DNA of 64,000 nt from Chersky-840 sp963838775 (GCA_963838775.1 CAWISP010000032.1:124001-188000), one strand, 5' to 3'; counted from the first letter of the stretch, positions 15,378 to 24,097 are shown. Notes: generated from the letters alone by a model not told the origin. Program-made: numbers and translations.

Positions 15378-16445
15378 TCAGATCTGGCGCAACACGCGCA
15401 CGTCGTTGTCGAAGAACACCCGCATGTCAGGAATCTCGTGGCGCATCTGAGCGCAGCGGTCGATGCCGAACCCGAAGGCGAAGCCGGTCCACTCGTCGGC
15501 GTCGAGCCCCACCGCCGCGAACACGGCGGGATCGACCATGCCGCAGCCGCCGAGCTCGATCCATCCCGTCTGGGAACAGGTCCGGCAACCCTCTCCCTTG
15601 CAGATCGTGCACGTGACCTCGTACTCCGCCGACGGCTCGGTGAACGGGAAGTAGGACGGGCGCAAACGACTGTGGATGTCGGGACCGAAATAGGCCGTAG
15701 TGAAGGTCTCGATCGTGCCGGCCAGGTCGGCGAAACTGATGCCGCGGTCCACCACGAGACCCTCGATCTGATGGAAGGTCGGGATATGGCGGGCGTCGGG
15801 CGTGTCGCGGCGGTAGCACTTCCCCGGCATGACGGCGTAGATGGGTGGGCCCTGACTCTCCATCAGGCGCACCTGCACCGGCGAGGTGTGGGTGCGCAGC
15901 ATCACCGTCTCGGGCTCTCCGAGGTCCAGGTAGAGCGTGTCCCACATCCCGCGGGCGGGGTGCGCGGGGGGCATGTTCAGAGCCTCGAAGTTGTACCAGT
16001 CGGTCTCGGCCTCGGGGCCCTCGGCGACAACGAACCCCATCCCGACGAAGACGTCCTCGAGCTCGTCGCGGGTGCGCTGGACCACGTGCAGGCGCCCCCG
16101 CACGGGCGGCGCGATGACCTCGGTCAGGTCCAGTCGCTCCGCCTGCAGCCGTTGGCTGCGTTCGACGAGCTCGAGGGCGCGTCGCTTGTCGGCCAGGCTC
16201 GACTCGATCTGTCGACGTGCCTCGTTGAGACGACGACCGGCTTCGGGGCGTTCGTCGGGGTCGAGCGTGACGAGGCCCTGATGGGCCCGGGCCAGAGCGG
16301 ACCGTTTGCCCAGGAGCTCGGTGTGCAGTTCGTCCAGTGCCGCCAGGGTGGTGACCGTGGACACCTGCGCAGCGGCCGACGCGACGAGCGCTTGCGGTTC
16401 GACGTCGGTCGGGGGCCCCCCGCCCGCGGCCGGGGGCGGGGTCAT
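15378..16445 (-). CDS. pheS: Phenylalanyl-tRNA synthetase alpha subunit
   Basis: 355 aa, catalytic subunit with the class II fold. The N-terminal coiled-coil is about residues 20-100. Motif 2 (KCYRRDTPDARHIPTFHQIEGLVV) and motif 3 (FGFGIDRCAQMRHEIPDMRVFF) are complete, and FTEPSAEYEVTC and GWIELGGCGMVDP are typical. The start ATG 16445 overlaps the trmH-like stop as ATGA, linking synthesis of the two proteins. The first 15 residues are Pro/Gly-rich and not part of the fold. Confidence 0.97.
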   Translation of the reverse strand: MTPPPAAGGGPPTDVEPQALVASAAAQVSTVTTLAALDELHTELLGKRSALARAHQGLVTLDPDERPEAGRRLNEARRQIESSLADKRRALELVERSQRLQAERLDLTEVIAPPVRGRLHVVQRTRDELEDVFVGMGFVVAEGPEAETDWYNFEALNMPPAHPARGMWDTLYLDLGEPETVMLRTHTSPVQVRLMESQGPPIYAVMPGKCYRRDTPDARHIPTFHQIEGLVVDRGISFADLAGTIETFTTAYFGPDIHSRLRPSYFPFTEPSAEYEVTCTICKGEGCRTCSQTGWIELGGCGMVDPAVFAAVGLDADEWTGFAFGFGIDRCAQMRHEIPDMRVFFDNDVRVLRQI

Positions 16446-17263
16446 CGGGCCTCCTCCATGGTGTGCAGGTTAGAACGCCGGCGTGCTGCCTCGAAGCAGA
16501 GGACGGCGGCCGCCGTCGACACGTTGAGCGACTCGGCGCCGCCTCCCATGGGAATCGTCACGCGGCCGTCGAGGCGTTCCTCGAGCACGGCGGGAAGGCC
16601 GCTGGCCTCGTTGCCGAGCACCAACGCCAAAGGAGAGGTCAGGTCGACGTCGGTATAGGGCGTACCACCTCTCGACACCGCGGCCAGACATCGCAGGCCA
16701 TGCCCGCGCAGTGCGTCGAGGACCTCGCCGGCTTCCCCGGCCATCACGACCGGGATGTGGAGGACCGACCCGGCTGACGCCCGGACGGTCTTGGGATTGA
16801 AGGGGTCGACCGTCCCCTCACTGCACACCACCGCGCCCGCCCCGGCGGCGTGGGCGACACGGATGACCGCACCGGCGTTGCCGGGATCACGGATGTCGAC
16901 GCACACCACCACGAAGGTCGTCCCCGCCAACTCGTCGAGGGTGGCGGTGGGCATCCCCACCACGGCCAGGACCGGCTGCGGTGTGACAGTGTCGGCGACG
17001 CGCTCGAGCACGCCGGGGGCAAGGTCGAAGACGCGGGCCCCTTGTTGCAGGGCGGCGTCGAGGATCGGCCCCACCTCGAGCTGCGACCTGGCCCGGTCGT
17101 CGACGAACACCGCCTCGACCGGCGCGCCGGCATCGAGCGCGCTGGCGAGCAGCTTGACCCCCTCGACGACGAACGCCCCTTCTGATCGGCGCGTGCTGCG
17201 CCGAGTCAGGAGCCGCCGCAGGCGCTGGACCCGCTGGTGCCGGAAGGCGAGGCCCGCAGTCAG
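16442..17263 (-). CDS. TrmH/SpoU-family RNA 2'-O-methyltransferase, probable CTG start
   Basis: SPOUT-superfamily methyltransferase, about 273 aa. An N-terminal substrate-binding domain (RHQRVQRLRRLL, then GAFVVEGVKLLASAL) precedes the knotted SAM domain with DIRDPGNAGAVIRVAHAAG, LALVLGNEASGLP and IPMGGGAESLNVSTAAAVLCFE. It probably modifies rRNA or tRNA. Homology begins just before RHQRV, but no ATG, GTG or TTG lies between there and the rplT stop. The only sensible start is CTG 17261-17263, overlapping the rplT stop as CTGA. A longer frame back to 17482 runs antisense-like through rplT and is excluded. Confidence 0.85.
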   Translation of the reverse strand: MTAGLAFRHQRVQRLRRLLTRRSTRRSEGAFVVEGVKLLASALDAGAPVEAVFVDDRARSQLEVGPILDAALQQGARVFDLAPGVLERVADTVTPQPVLAVVGMPTATLDELAGTTFVVVCVDIRDPGNAGAVIRVAHAAGAGAVVCSEGTVDPFNPKTVRASAGSVLHIPVVMAGEAGEVLDALRGHGLRCLAAVSRGGTPYTDVDLTSPLALVLGNEASGLPAVLEERLDGRVTIPMGGGAESLNVSTAAAVLCFEAARRRSNLHTMEEAR

Positions 17264-17661
17264 GAGCGGTCCCCGGCCTCCGCGGCCACCGAGGCCGAAG
17301 GTCGGTCGGCCAAAGCCGAGGTCGCCACACCCACCAGGCGCGAGAACGCCTCGGGGTCGGTGACGGCCAGATCGGCCAGTACCTTGCGGTCCACCACGAC
17401 CTCGGCCTCGCGCAACCCGGCGATCAGACGGCTGTAGCTGGTGCCGTTGGCCCTGGCCCCGGCGTTGATCCGCTGGATCCACAACCGCCGGAAGTCCCCC
17501 TTGCGCGCCCGCCGGTCGCGGTACGCGTACTGCAGGGAATGCATGACGGCCTCGTTGGCGGAGCGGAACGTGCGGCTCCGGTTGCCGTAGTAGCCCTGGG
17601 CCGACTCGAGGACGGCGCGACGGTGCTTCTTGCCGTTGACAGCGCGCTTCACCCTGGCCAT
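17260..17661 (-). CDS. rplT: Large ribosomal subunit protein bL20
   Basis: 133 aa, binds 23S rRNA early in 50S assembly. MARVKRAVNGKKHRRAVLE and the FRRLWIQRINAGARANG core are canonical. The C-terminus has a short Ala-rich extension (SASVAAEAGDRS) beyond the usual ~118 residues. It follows rpmI by 86 bp in the conserved infC-rpmI-rplT order. The start ATG has a GGAGCTG-type ribosome binding site just upstream. Confidence 0.98.
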   Translation of the reverse strand: MARVKRAVNGKKHRRAVLESAQGYYGNRSRTFRSANEAVMHSLQYAYRDRRARKGDFRRLWIQRINAGARANGTSYSRLIAGLREAEVVVDRKVLADLAVTDPEAFSRLVGVATSALADRPSASVAAEAGDRS

Positions 17662-17747
17662 GACCAGCTCCTTTCGTGGACGACTTCGAATCGCGCCACC
17701 GCGACCGGTGCGACGACTCCGGTGGCGGGCCCGAGCCCGCCCGTGTA

Positions 17748-17942
17748 CTACCGACCGAGCAGTCGCCGCACCTCGCGACGGTCTGCGGCAGCGACCTCGG
17801 TCTCGCGTCCGAGGCGACGGGTGCGGACGCTGTTCTTCTTTTCGAGCAGGTGGGACCGGTTGGCCTGGCGACGACGCAGTCGCCCGGTGCCCGTGACCTT
17901 GAAGCGCTTGGCGGCGCCCCGGTCGGTCTTCATCTTCGGCAT
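17748..17942 (-). CDS. rpmI: Large ribosomal subunit protein bL35
   Basis: 64 aa, MPKMKTDRGAAKRFKVTG, then the basic GRLRRRQANRSHLLEKK core. The start ATG 17942 is chosen over longer in-frame starts because the family begins MPKMKT and a strong AGGAAGGA ribosome binding site lies 7-14 nt upstream, within the end of infC. The infC stop is 1 nt away. Confidence 0.98.
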   Translation of the reverse strand: MPKMKTDRGAAKRFKVTGTGRLRRRQANRSHLLEKKNSVRTRRLGRETEVAAADRREVRRLLGR

Positions 17943-17943
17943 G

Positions 17944-18657
17944 TCAGGTTCCTTCCTCGCGACCGGGCCCTGCATCCCCTGTGGCCGCTGCTGGTGCCTC
18001 GGCGGGCGTTCCGCCGTTTGTCCCCACTGCACCCGCGCTCTCGGTCGGCGCGGGTCTGGCCGGTTCCCCGCTCGTGGCCCCGGGGACCTCGTCATCGTGT
18101 TGTGCGGCCCTTGCCGCCGCTGACTGCTTGGCCCGCTTGTCCGGCGCGAGCACCATCACCATGTTGCGACCGTCGAGCCTCGGATCGGACTCCACCCTCG
18201 CCGTCCCGTCGACGTGCTCGGCCACCCGGTCGAGGATCTTCTTCCCCAGCTCGGGATGGAACACCTCGCGACCACGGAACATGATCGTGACCTTGACCTT
18301 GTGCCCCTCGTTCAGGAACTTGAGCACCTGCCGGGTCTTGGTGTCGAAGTCACCGGGACCGATCTTGGGCCGGTACTTCATCTCCTTGATCCCGACGCTT
18401 GTGGTCTTGCGCCTGGACTCCTTTGCCTTCTGCGCCTCGTCGAACTTGTACTTGCCGTAATCCATGATCCGGCAGACAGGCGGGTTGGCCAGAGGTGCGA
18501 CCTCGACCAGATCCAGGTCGAGCTGCCGGGCGATGGCCAGCGCCTCCGGCAACGGGCGTATCCCGAGCTGAAGGCCATCCGGGTCCACCAGGCGGACATC
18601 GCGCGCACGAATGCGGTCGTTGATCCTGGTCTCGTTGGTCGTCGTGGGTGTGGCGAT
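17944..18657 (-). CDS. infC: Translation initiation factor IF-3, probable AUC start
   Basis: Binds the 30S subunit, keeps subunits apart and proofreads start codons. Homology begins at RINDRIRARDVRLVDPDG (N-domain), then LVEVAPLANPPVCRIMDYGKYKF and the C-domain KVTIMFRGREVFHPELG. The first ATG/GTG/TTG in frame (GTG 18588) would remove the conserved INDRIR segment, and an in-frame TGA lies just before 18657. The best start is ATC 18655-18657 with GGGAG 9 nt upstream. Rare AUU/AUC starts on infC are a known autoregulation device. With that start the protein has 237 residues, including a ~50-residue Ala/Pro/Glu-rich tail typical of actinobacteria. Confidence 0.93.
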   Translation of the reverse strand: MATPTTTNETRINDRIRARDVRLVDPDGLQLGIRPLPEALAIARQLDLDLVEVAPLANPPVCRIMDYGKYKFDEAQKAKESRRKTTSVGIKEMKYRPKIGPGDFDTKTRQVLKFLNEGHKVKVTIMFRGREVFHPELGKKILDRVAEHVDGTARVESDPRLDGRNMVMVLAPDKRAKQSAAARAAQHDDEVPGATSGEPARPAPTESAGAVGTNGGTPAEAPAAATGDAGPGREEGT

Positions 18658-18847
18658 CCGACATCACTCCCGTCATTACAGGGCTCCGGGTCTCCCCGAA
18701 GCCATTAGCGGAAGCGCGGTCGCTGCCCTCGGTGTCCCGACACGGACCCCTGCGTTACCCGACGCACCGTTGCCGGTGGCGGGTGGGGGTTCGCCCGACG
18801 GCGTGACCCCGCTTTCCCTGGTGGCTCAACGTTCTACGCTACCAGGC

Positions 18848-19351
18848 GTGAGCAGCCTCTGGACACCTGAGGGCGAGCACCGTGTGCGGCCCGCCGGCGA
18901 CGACCACGACTCTTCCCGACCACCATCGCGCGCTGACGACGCCGGTGCGCCCGGTGGGGGCGGCGGCGGCACTCCCCCCCGGTCGGCGGGGGCCGATGAC
19001 CTCGATCTCGACGACCTCGGGCCCGAGGAGAAAGCCGAGCTCGCCGAACGGCTCGACGAGCTGCGCCGCCAGCTGTTGAGCACGCCGGCCGAGGTTGTCG
19101 TGGCCAACCACGCCTACGGTTTGTTCGAGCTGGCCGCCATCCACCTGTCACAACAGCCGCCCCAACGCGACCAGGCCCGCCTGGCCGTCGACGCCATGGC
19201 CGCACTCGTCGAAGGGCTGGAGGGACGGTTGGGAGAAGCCGAGCGTCCCCTCAAGGACGCCCTGGCCCAGATCCGGCTCGCCTTCATCCAGATCAGCGAA
19301 GCCACCGCCGCCGTCGCCGACGACGGGGAGGCAGCTGATCCCGAGCCCTGA
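18848..19351 (+). CDS. Hypothetical protein adjacent to infC, DUF1844-like
   Basis: 167 aa. The N-terminal ~60 residues are low-complexity (Gly run GGGGGG, acidic DDLDLDDL). The C-terminal ~100 form a helical unit (STPAEVVVANHAYGLFELAA, DAMAALVEGLEGRLGEAERP) that resembles DUF1844 proteins often found beside infC in actinobacteria; this match is from memory and tentative. It starts at GTG 18848, with TACGCT 7 nt upstream (leaderless). It is divergent from infC, with about 190 bp shared upstream DNA. Confidence 0.75.
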   Translation: MSSLWTPEGEHRVRPAGDDHDSSRPPSRADDAGAPGGGGGGTPPRSAGADDLDLDDLGPEEKAELAERLDELRRQLLSTPAEVVVANHAYGLFELAAIHLSQQPPQRDQARLAVDAMAALVEGLEGRLGEAERPLKDALAQIRLAFIQISEATAAVADDGEAADPEP

Positions 19352-19424
19352 GGCGCGGAGCTTCCGGCGCTCGACAGGGTGTTGCCGGGTCCGGGGACCC
19401 GGGCGTCGAGGCCGACTCGATCCG

Positions 19425-19664
19425 TCAGCCGGCCGGGATGGTGGTCACGGCCCGCGCCTCGTCGCGGCCCCCGTGCCCGGCCACCACCGAGAACACCACT
19501 CTGGTCCCGAGCTCCACTTGCCTGGTCCCGTCGGCCAGTGCCGCGCAGTGAAACGCGTAGCTGGGGCCGTCGTCGTCGCGCACGACGCCGAGCCCCCGCT
19601 GGGCATCGAACTCCACGACGACACCGATCCTGGGTGCCGCCGGACCACCGCGCGCGTGGGCCAT
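19425..19664 (-). CDS. Cold-shock-domain protein
   Basis: 79 aa, one CSD-like OB fold. GVVVEFDAQRGLGVVRDDDG corresponds to the RNP1-containing G-x-V-x-x-F-x-x-x-x-G-x-G-x-I strand pair, followed by YAFHCAAL and VELGTRVVFSVVAG. It differs from classical CspA in lacking the KGFGFI aromatic set, so nucleic-acid binding may be weaker or different. It is the last gene of the def-to-hisG group, 15 bp after hisG. Confidence 0.8.
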   Translation of the reverse strand: MAHARGGPAAPRIGVVVEFDAQRGLGVVRDDDGPSYAFHCAALADGTRQVELGTRVVFSVVAGHGGRDEARAVTTIPAG

Positions 19665-19679
19665 GGCGTCGTCAGCGCC

Positions 19680-20555
19680 TCAATGGACGATCTTCGAAAG
19701 CGGCAGCTCGATGATGTCGGTGGCACCGCGATCCTTGAGCGCCGGGATCAACACGTTGACCTCGGTCTTGGGCACCACGGTCTCGACCGCGAACCCCGCG
19801 TCTCCCGAGAGCTCCGACACCGTCGGCGACTTGAGCGAGGGGAGCACCGACACGACCGATTCCAGCTTGGCCGCCACCACGTTGAGTTTGAGCAGGACCT
19901 TGCCTCTGGCCTCGAGCGCCCCCTGGAGCAACGTCAACAGATGGCTCATGGCGAGTCGCTTGTCAGGGTCCGAGGCGGAAAGCGGGTTGGCGATGAGCTC
20001 GGTGCGGGACACGAGCAGTGTCTCGACGATGCGCAGCCGTGCCGCCGCCAGCGCCCGCCCCGTCTCGGTGATCTCGACCACGGCGTCGGCGATGTCGGGG
20101 ATCTTGGCCTCGGTGGCACCGTAGGACATGCGGATCTCGGCCTGAACGCCGTGCTTCTCGAGTACCCGCCGGGTGAGCTCGGGGTACTCCGTCGACACGC
20201 GCGCCCCCGACGGCAGGTCGGCGATCGTCGTCACGGGGGAATCCATGGCGACCGCCAGGACCACACGGATGGGATTGGCGCTGTTCTTCGAGTACGCGAG
20301 CTCACCGAGCGAGAGCACCTCGGCACCGGTCTCCTCGATCCAGTCGCGCCCGGTGATCCCCAGGTCGAAGAGGCCCTCGGCCACGTAGCCGGGGATCTCC
20401 TGGGGTCGGAGGATTCGAACCTCGTCCACGCGAGGGTCGTCGACGGTGGCGCGGTAGTCGACCTCCGAGCTCCGCACCACGGCGAGGTCGGCGGCGGCGA
20501 AGAGATCGAGCGTCGCCTTTTCGAGCGAACCCTTGGGCAAGACGAGCTTGAGCAC
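19680..20555 (-). CDS. hisG: ATP phosphoribosyltransferase (long form)
   Basis: First step of histidine synthesis: joins ATP and PRPP. 291 aa, the long, HisZ-independent form with a C-terminal regulatory ACT-like domain (about 215-291; KLNVVAAKLESVVSVLPSLKSP). The N-terminal catalytic part shows LVLPKGSLEKATLDLF, LGITGRDWIEETG and the PRPP-binding SYGATEAKIPDIADAVVEITETG. It starts at GTG 20555, 20 bp after the ribH stop; the longer frame upstream is antisense to ribH. No other his gene is in the window. Confidence 0.95.
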   Translation of the reverse strand: MLKLVLPKGSLEKATLDLFAAADLAVVRSSEVDYRATVDDPRVDEVRILRPQEIPGYVAEGLFDLGITGRDWIEETGAEVLSLGELAYSKNSANPIRVVLAVAMDSPVTTIADLPSGARVSTEYPELTRRVLEKHGVQAEIRMSYGATEAKIPDIADAVVEITETGRALAAARLRIVETLLVSRTELIANPLSASDPDKRLAMSHLLTLLQGALEARGKVLLKLNVVAAKLESVVSVLPSLKSPTVSELSGDAGFAVETVVPKTEVNVLIPALKDRGATDIIELPLSKIVH

Positions 20556-20575
20556 GGCGTGTCCCGGGTTGGCGC

Positions 20576-21121
20576 TCAGGGCGCCGTCGCCGGAGAGCCC
20601 GGCAAGGTTCGGAGAAGGTCGGCCATCTCGAGCGCGGTGATGACGCCTTCGTAGCCCTTGTTGCCCTCTCCGGCGCCTGCCCTGGCCAGGGCCTGCTCCA
20701 CGGTGTCGGTGGTGAGCACGGCGAACACCACGGGGACGCCGGTGTCCAGGGCGGCACGTTGCAGTCCCGACGCGCACTCGCCGGCGACGAAATCGAAGTG
20801 TGCGGTTTCGCCGCGGATCACCGCGCCGAGGGCCACCACCGCGTCGACGGTTCCGGACCCGGCCAGGCGCATCGCCGCCAACGGCACCTCGAACGCACCG
20901 GGAACCCAGGCCACGGTCACCGTAGTGGCCTTGATGCCATTCGCCTCGAGACCGGCGAGGGCTCCCTCGAGCAGACGTTCGGTGATCCCACCGTTGAACT
21001 TGGAGCAAACCAGTGCCACGCGGGCCTCGCTCGCCACGGTGCCGACATGAGAGGTGCCGACGCGACGGGCCACCTCGTCGACGGCGTCGGGCGACAACGC
21101 CGTGGCGTCAGAGCTTGTCAT
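20576..21121 (-). CDS. ribH: 6,7-dimethyl-8-ribityllumazine synthase
   Basis: Penultimate riboflavin step. 181 aa; core motifs VALVCSKFNGGITERLLEGA, VPGAFEVPLAAMRLA, VVALGAVIRGETAHFDFV and FAVLTTDTVEQALARAG (catalytic His in the AHFDFV segment). I start it at ATG 21121, which overlaps the ribBA end by 14 bp; an upstream in-frame start would read further into ribBA. The N-terminal extension of about 30 residues before the fold is longer than in most homologues. Confidence 0.95.
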   Translation of the reverse strand: MTSSDATALSPDAVDEVARRVGTSHVGTVASEARVALVCSKFNGGITERLLEGALAGLEANGIKATTVTVAWVPGAFEVPLAAMRLAGSGTVDAVVALGAVIRGETAHFDFVAGECASGLQRAALDTGVPVVFAVLTTDTVEQALARAGAGEGNKGYEGVITALEMADLLRTLPGSPATAP

Positions 21122-22349
21122 CGCGCACGTCGTCGTCGAGGCCTTCCATGAAGTGGCCCAGGCGCTCACGTTTTGTCCGCAGGTAGGCGATGTTCTCGGG
21201 GTTCGAGTGCAACGTGAGCGGAACCCGCTCGACGATGTCGAGCCCGAATCCTTCCAGACCGCCGTACTTGATGGGGTTGTTGGTCATGAGGCGCATGGTG
21301 GTGACACCGAGATCGACGAGGATCTGGGCGCCGATCCCGTATTCCCGGTTGTCCACCGGCAATCCCAGCTCCAAGTTGGCGTCGACGGTGTCGTGACCCT
21401 GCTCCTGGAGGTTGTACGCCCGCAGCTTGTGCGCAAGGCCGATTCCTCTCCCCTCGTGGCCGCGTAGGTACACGATGACGCCGGTGCCCTCTTTGGCGAC
21501 GAGGCGCACCGCTTCGCTCAATTGCGGGCCGCAGTCACAACGCAGCGATCCGAAGGCGTCCCCGGTCAGGCATTCGGAGTGGACCCGGACCAGCACGTCG
21601 CTCTTTCCCCGGACGTCACCGCGCACCACGGCGAGATGGTGCTCGCCGTCGATGTCGGACTCGTAGACGTATCCGGCGAAGTCACCGAATTCGGTGGGGA
21701 TGCGCGCCGGTCCGGCGATGCATTTCACCAACTTGTCCTTGTGGCGCCGGTATCGGATCAGATCGGCGATGGTGATGAGTCGCATCCCGTGGGTCTGGGC
21801 GAAATCCTCGAGCTCCGGGAGCCGCGCCATGCGGGTCTTGTCGGCCGAGACGAGCTCGCACAGCACTCCGGCCGGGTAGAGGGCGGCGGCGGAGACGAGG
21901 TCGATGGCCGCCTCGGTGTGCCCGGCCCGTTTGAGCACCCCGCCTTGCCGGTAGCGGAGCGGGAAGATGTGGCCGGGACGGTTGAGCTCGATCGGACGGG
22001 TGTGCGGATCGATGAGCGCGTGGATCGTCGAGGCGCGGTCCTCGGCCGAGATGCCCGTCGTGGTCCCGTGGCCGTAGTCGACGCTGACGGTGAACGCCGT
22101 GCGCTGCGACTCGGTGTTCTCGCTGACCATGAGCGGAAGCTCGAGCTCGTCGGCGCGCTCGGGCAGGAGTGGCACGCAGATCACGCCCGAGGTGTGGGCG
22201 AGGAAGAAGGCGATCTTCTCGGGCGTGACGGCCTCGGCCGCCATGATCAGGTCACCCTCGTTCTCGCGGTCCTCGTCGTCGACCACCACGACGATCTCCC
22301 CGTTCCCGATGGCCTCGATGGCGTCCTCGATGGCGCTGAAGGCCGTCAC
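21108..22349 (-). CDS. ribBA: Bifunctional DHBP synthase / GTP cyclohydrolase II
   Basis: 413 aa fusion. The N-terminal DHBP synthase part has VVVVDDEDRENEGDLIMAAE, the FTVSVDY..TTTGISAEDR site and RPGHIFPL. The C-terminal GTP cyclohydrolase II part has VHSECLTGDAFGSLRCDCG (zinc cysteines), YLRGHEGRGIGLAHK and LTNNPIKYGGLEGFG-like NPIKYGG. It supplies both riboflavin precursors. The GTG start 22349 overlaps the ribD stop as GTGA. The upstream ORF extension is antisense to ribD. Confidence 0.96.
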   Translation of the reverse strand: MTAFSAIEDAIEAIGNGEIVVVVDDEDRENEGDLIMAAEAVTPEKIAFFLAHTSGVICVPLLPERADELELPLMVSENTESQRTAFTVSVDYGHGTTTGISAEDRASTIHALIDPHTRPIELNRPGHIFPLRYRQGGVLKRAGHTEAAIDLVSAAALYPAGVLCELVSADKTRMARLPELEDFAQTHGMRLITIADLIRYRRHKDKLVKCIAGPARIPTEFGDFAGYVYESDIDGEHHLAVVRGDVRGKSDVLVRVHSECLTGDAFGSLRCDCGPQLSEAVRLVAKEGTGVIVYLRGHEGRGIGLAHKLRAYNLQEQGHDTVDANLELGLPVDNREYGIGAQILVDLGVTTMRLMTNNPIKYGGLEGFGLDIVERVPLTLHSNPENIAYLRTKRERLGHFMEGLDDDVRDDKL

Positions 22350-23401
22350 ACCGGCACCTCGGCGCCCGGGGGCCGGGCCTCGGCGGGAGCGAGCTCGACG
22401 CGCAGGTCTGATCCGAGCTGCGTGACCGACACCAAGCGGCCGCGCCACAGATCCTCGACCCTCGGGGCACCGGGCCCACTGAACATGGGCACGGCATCAT
22501 CGCCACCGAACAGAGCGGGGGCGAAGTACAGGACGTAGCGGTCCACGAGGCCGGAGCTGTGAAAAGCGTGGGCGACCCGGGCCCCGCCCTCGATGAGCAC
22601 CTGCAGCACACCTTTGGCCCCGAGCTCGTCGAGCACGGCACCGGGCTCCCCCGACACCTCGAGCGCGGGGTGGACCTTGGCACCGTCGGGCACCCGACCG
22701 AGGACGACACGGAGGGGCTGGTGTTCGGCGGGCGGTCCCACCCGCACCGTCAGCTCGGGGTCGTCGGTCCGGACGGTGCCCGCCCCCACCAGCACCGCGT
22801 CCGACAAGGCCCGCAACCGATGGGCATCGGCGCGCGCCGCGTCGCCGGTGAGCCAGCGCGCCGTGCCGTCGGGCGCGGCGATCCTGCCGTCCATGGTGGC
22901 CGCCAGCTTGAGCACGACCCAGGGCCGCCCGGTGCGGCGGTGCTTCAGATACGGCGCCAGAAGTTCGGCGGCTTCGTCCGACCCCACGCCCACGTCCACC
23001 GAGACGCCGCCCTCGCGCAGGACCTCCACCCCCCGCCCCGACACCTGAGGGTCGGGATCGAGCACGCCCACCACCACCCGTTCCACTCCCGCGGCGAGGA
23101 TGGCCCCGGTGCACGGCGGCGTGCGGCCGTGGTGCGCGCACGGCTCGAGGGTCGTGATCAACGTCGCTCCTCGGGCCCGCTCCCCGGCCGCCTCGAGGGC
23201 GACCACCTCGGCGTGCGGGCCGCCCGGGGGTGCCGTCGCTCCTTCGAACCAGTCACCCTCGGACGTGATCACGACAGCGCCCACCCACGGATTCGGAGAC
23301 GTGCGCGTCCGGACCGACGCTGCGAGCCCGAGGGCCCGACGCATGGCGGCGAGATCTTCGTCCCGGATAGCCACCCCGGGCGGCTCCTGAGAGGCCGTCA
23401 T
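22346..23401 (-). CDS. ribD: Riboflavin biosynthesis deaminase/reductase
   Basis: 351 aa, two-domain enzyme for steps 2 and 3 of the pathway. The N-terminal deaminase has the zinc site HAEVVALEAAGERARG with TLEPCAHHGRTPPC. The C-terminal NADPH reductase has PWVVLKLAATMDGRIAAPDG, WLTGDAARADAH and LIEGGARVAHAF. It lies 12 bp after rpe. Directly following is ribBA, with no riboflavin synthase (ribE) gene between, unlike many actinobacterial clusters. Confidence 0.95.
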   Translation of the reverse strand: MTASQEPPGVAIRDEDLAAMRRALGLAASVRTRTSPNPWVGAVVITSEGDWFEGATAPPGGPHAEVVALEAAGERARGATLITTLEPCAHHGRTPPCTGAILAAGVERVVVGVLDPDPQVSGRGVEVLREGGVSVDVGVGSDEAAELLAPYLKHRRTGRPWVVLKLAATMDGRIAAPDGTARWLTGDAARADAHRLRALSDAVLVGAGTVRTDDPELTVRVGPPAEHQPLRVVLGRVPDGAKVHPALEVSGEPGAVLDELGAKGVLQVLIEGGARVAHAFHSSGLVDRYVLYFAPALFGGDDAVPMFSGPGAPRVEDLWRGRLVSVTQLGSDLRVELAPAEARPPGAEVPV

Positions 23402-23413
23402 GGGATCACCAGT

Positions 23414-24097
23414 CTACTTGGCCTCACTTCCCTGGCCTCCGGGCAGGGCTTTTTCTCCGACCTCTCGGAGCCGGCGCGCCGCCTCCCAGGGCCGGTCGTC
23501 GGCGAAGATGGCCGACCCCGCCACGAGCACGCGGGCGCCGGCACGGACGACCGCCCCGGCAGTATCCACGTCGATGCCCCCGTCCACCTCGAGCTCGGCG
23601 CCAAGGCCGCGCCGGTCGAGCTCGGCCCGGGTGCGGGCGATCTTGGGCAGCACCTCGGCCATGAACCGCTGACCGCCGAAGCCGGGGTGGACCGTCATGC
23701 ACAGGATCAGATCCGCGTCGTCGAGAAACGGGTCGATGGCCTCGTACGGGGTCTCGGGGTTGATGGCGAGGCCGGCGCGAAGCCCCAACGCCTTGGCTTG
23801 CGCAAGGAGCGCGGCGGTGTCGCCCACCTCGACGTGCACGGTGCACCCGTCGGCACCGGCGCGTCGGAACGACTCGAGGAAGTCGCCCGGGTTGGTCATC
23901 ATGAGGTGGCAGTCGAAGAACAGGCCCGAGTGTCTGCGCAGCGACTGCACGACGGGGGGACCGATGGTGAGATTCGGGACGAAGTGCCCGTCCATCACAT
24001 CGACGTGCAGCCAGTCGGCCTCGGGAGCCACCTCGCCGACTGCTTCGGCCAGGCTGCCGAAGTCCGCCGACAGCACCGAAGGGGCGATCCGAAGCAC
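23414..24097 (-). CDS. rpe: Ribulose-phosphate 3-epimerase
   Basis: 227 aa TIM-barrel enzyme interconverting ribulose 5-phosphate and xylulose 5-phosphate, so it supplies the ribulose 5-phosphate used by RibBA. Motifs are RIAPSVLSADFGSL, LHVDVMDGHFVPNLTIGPP (metal Asp and substrate contacts), FFDCHLMMTNPGDFL, MTVHPGFGGQRFM and ELEVDGGIDVDTA. It starts at GTG 24097, 10 bp after fmt. Codons upstream of it are antisense to fmt. Confidence 0.95.
   Translation of the reverse strand: MLRIAPSVLSADFGSLAEAVGEVAPEADWLHVDVMDGHFVPNLTIGPPVVQSLRRHSGLFFDCHLMMTNPGDFLESFRRAGADGCTVHVEVGDTAALLAQAKALGLRAGLAINPETPYEAIDPFLDDADLILCMTVHPGFGGQRFMAEVLPKIARTRAELDRRGLGAELEVDGGIDVDTAGAVVRAGARVLVAGSAIFADDRPWEAARRLREVGEKALPGGQGSEAK

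Noticed and set aside
20400..20425. GGATTCGAACC, resembling a tRNA T-arm
   Set aside because: It lies in the hisG coding frame (VRILRPQEIP) and no cloverleaf can be built around it.
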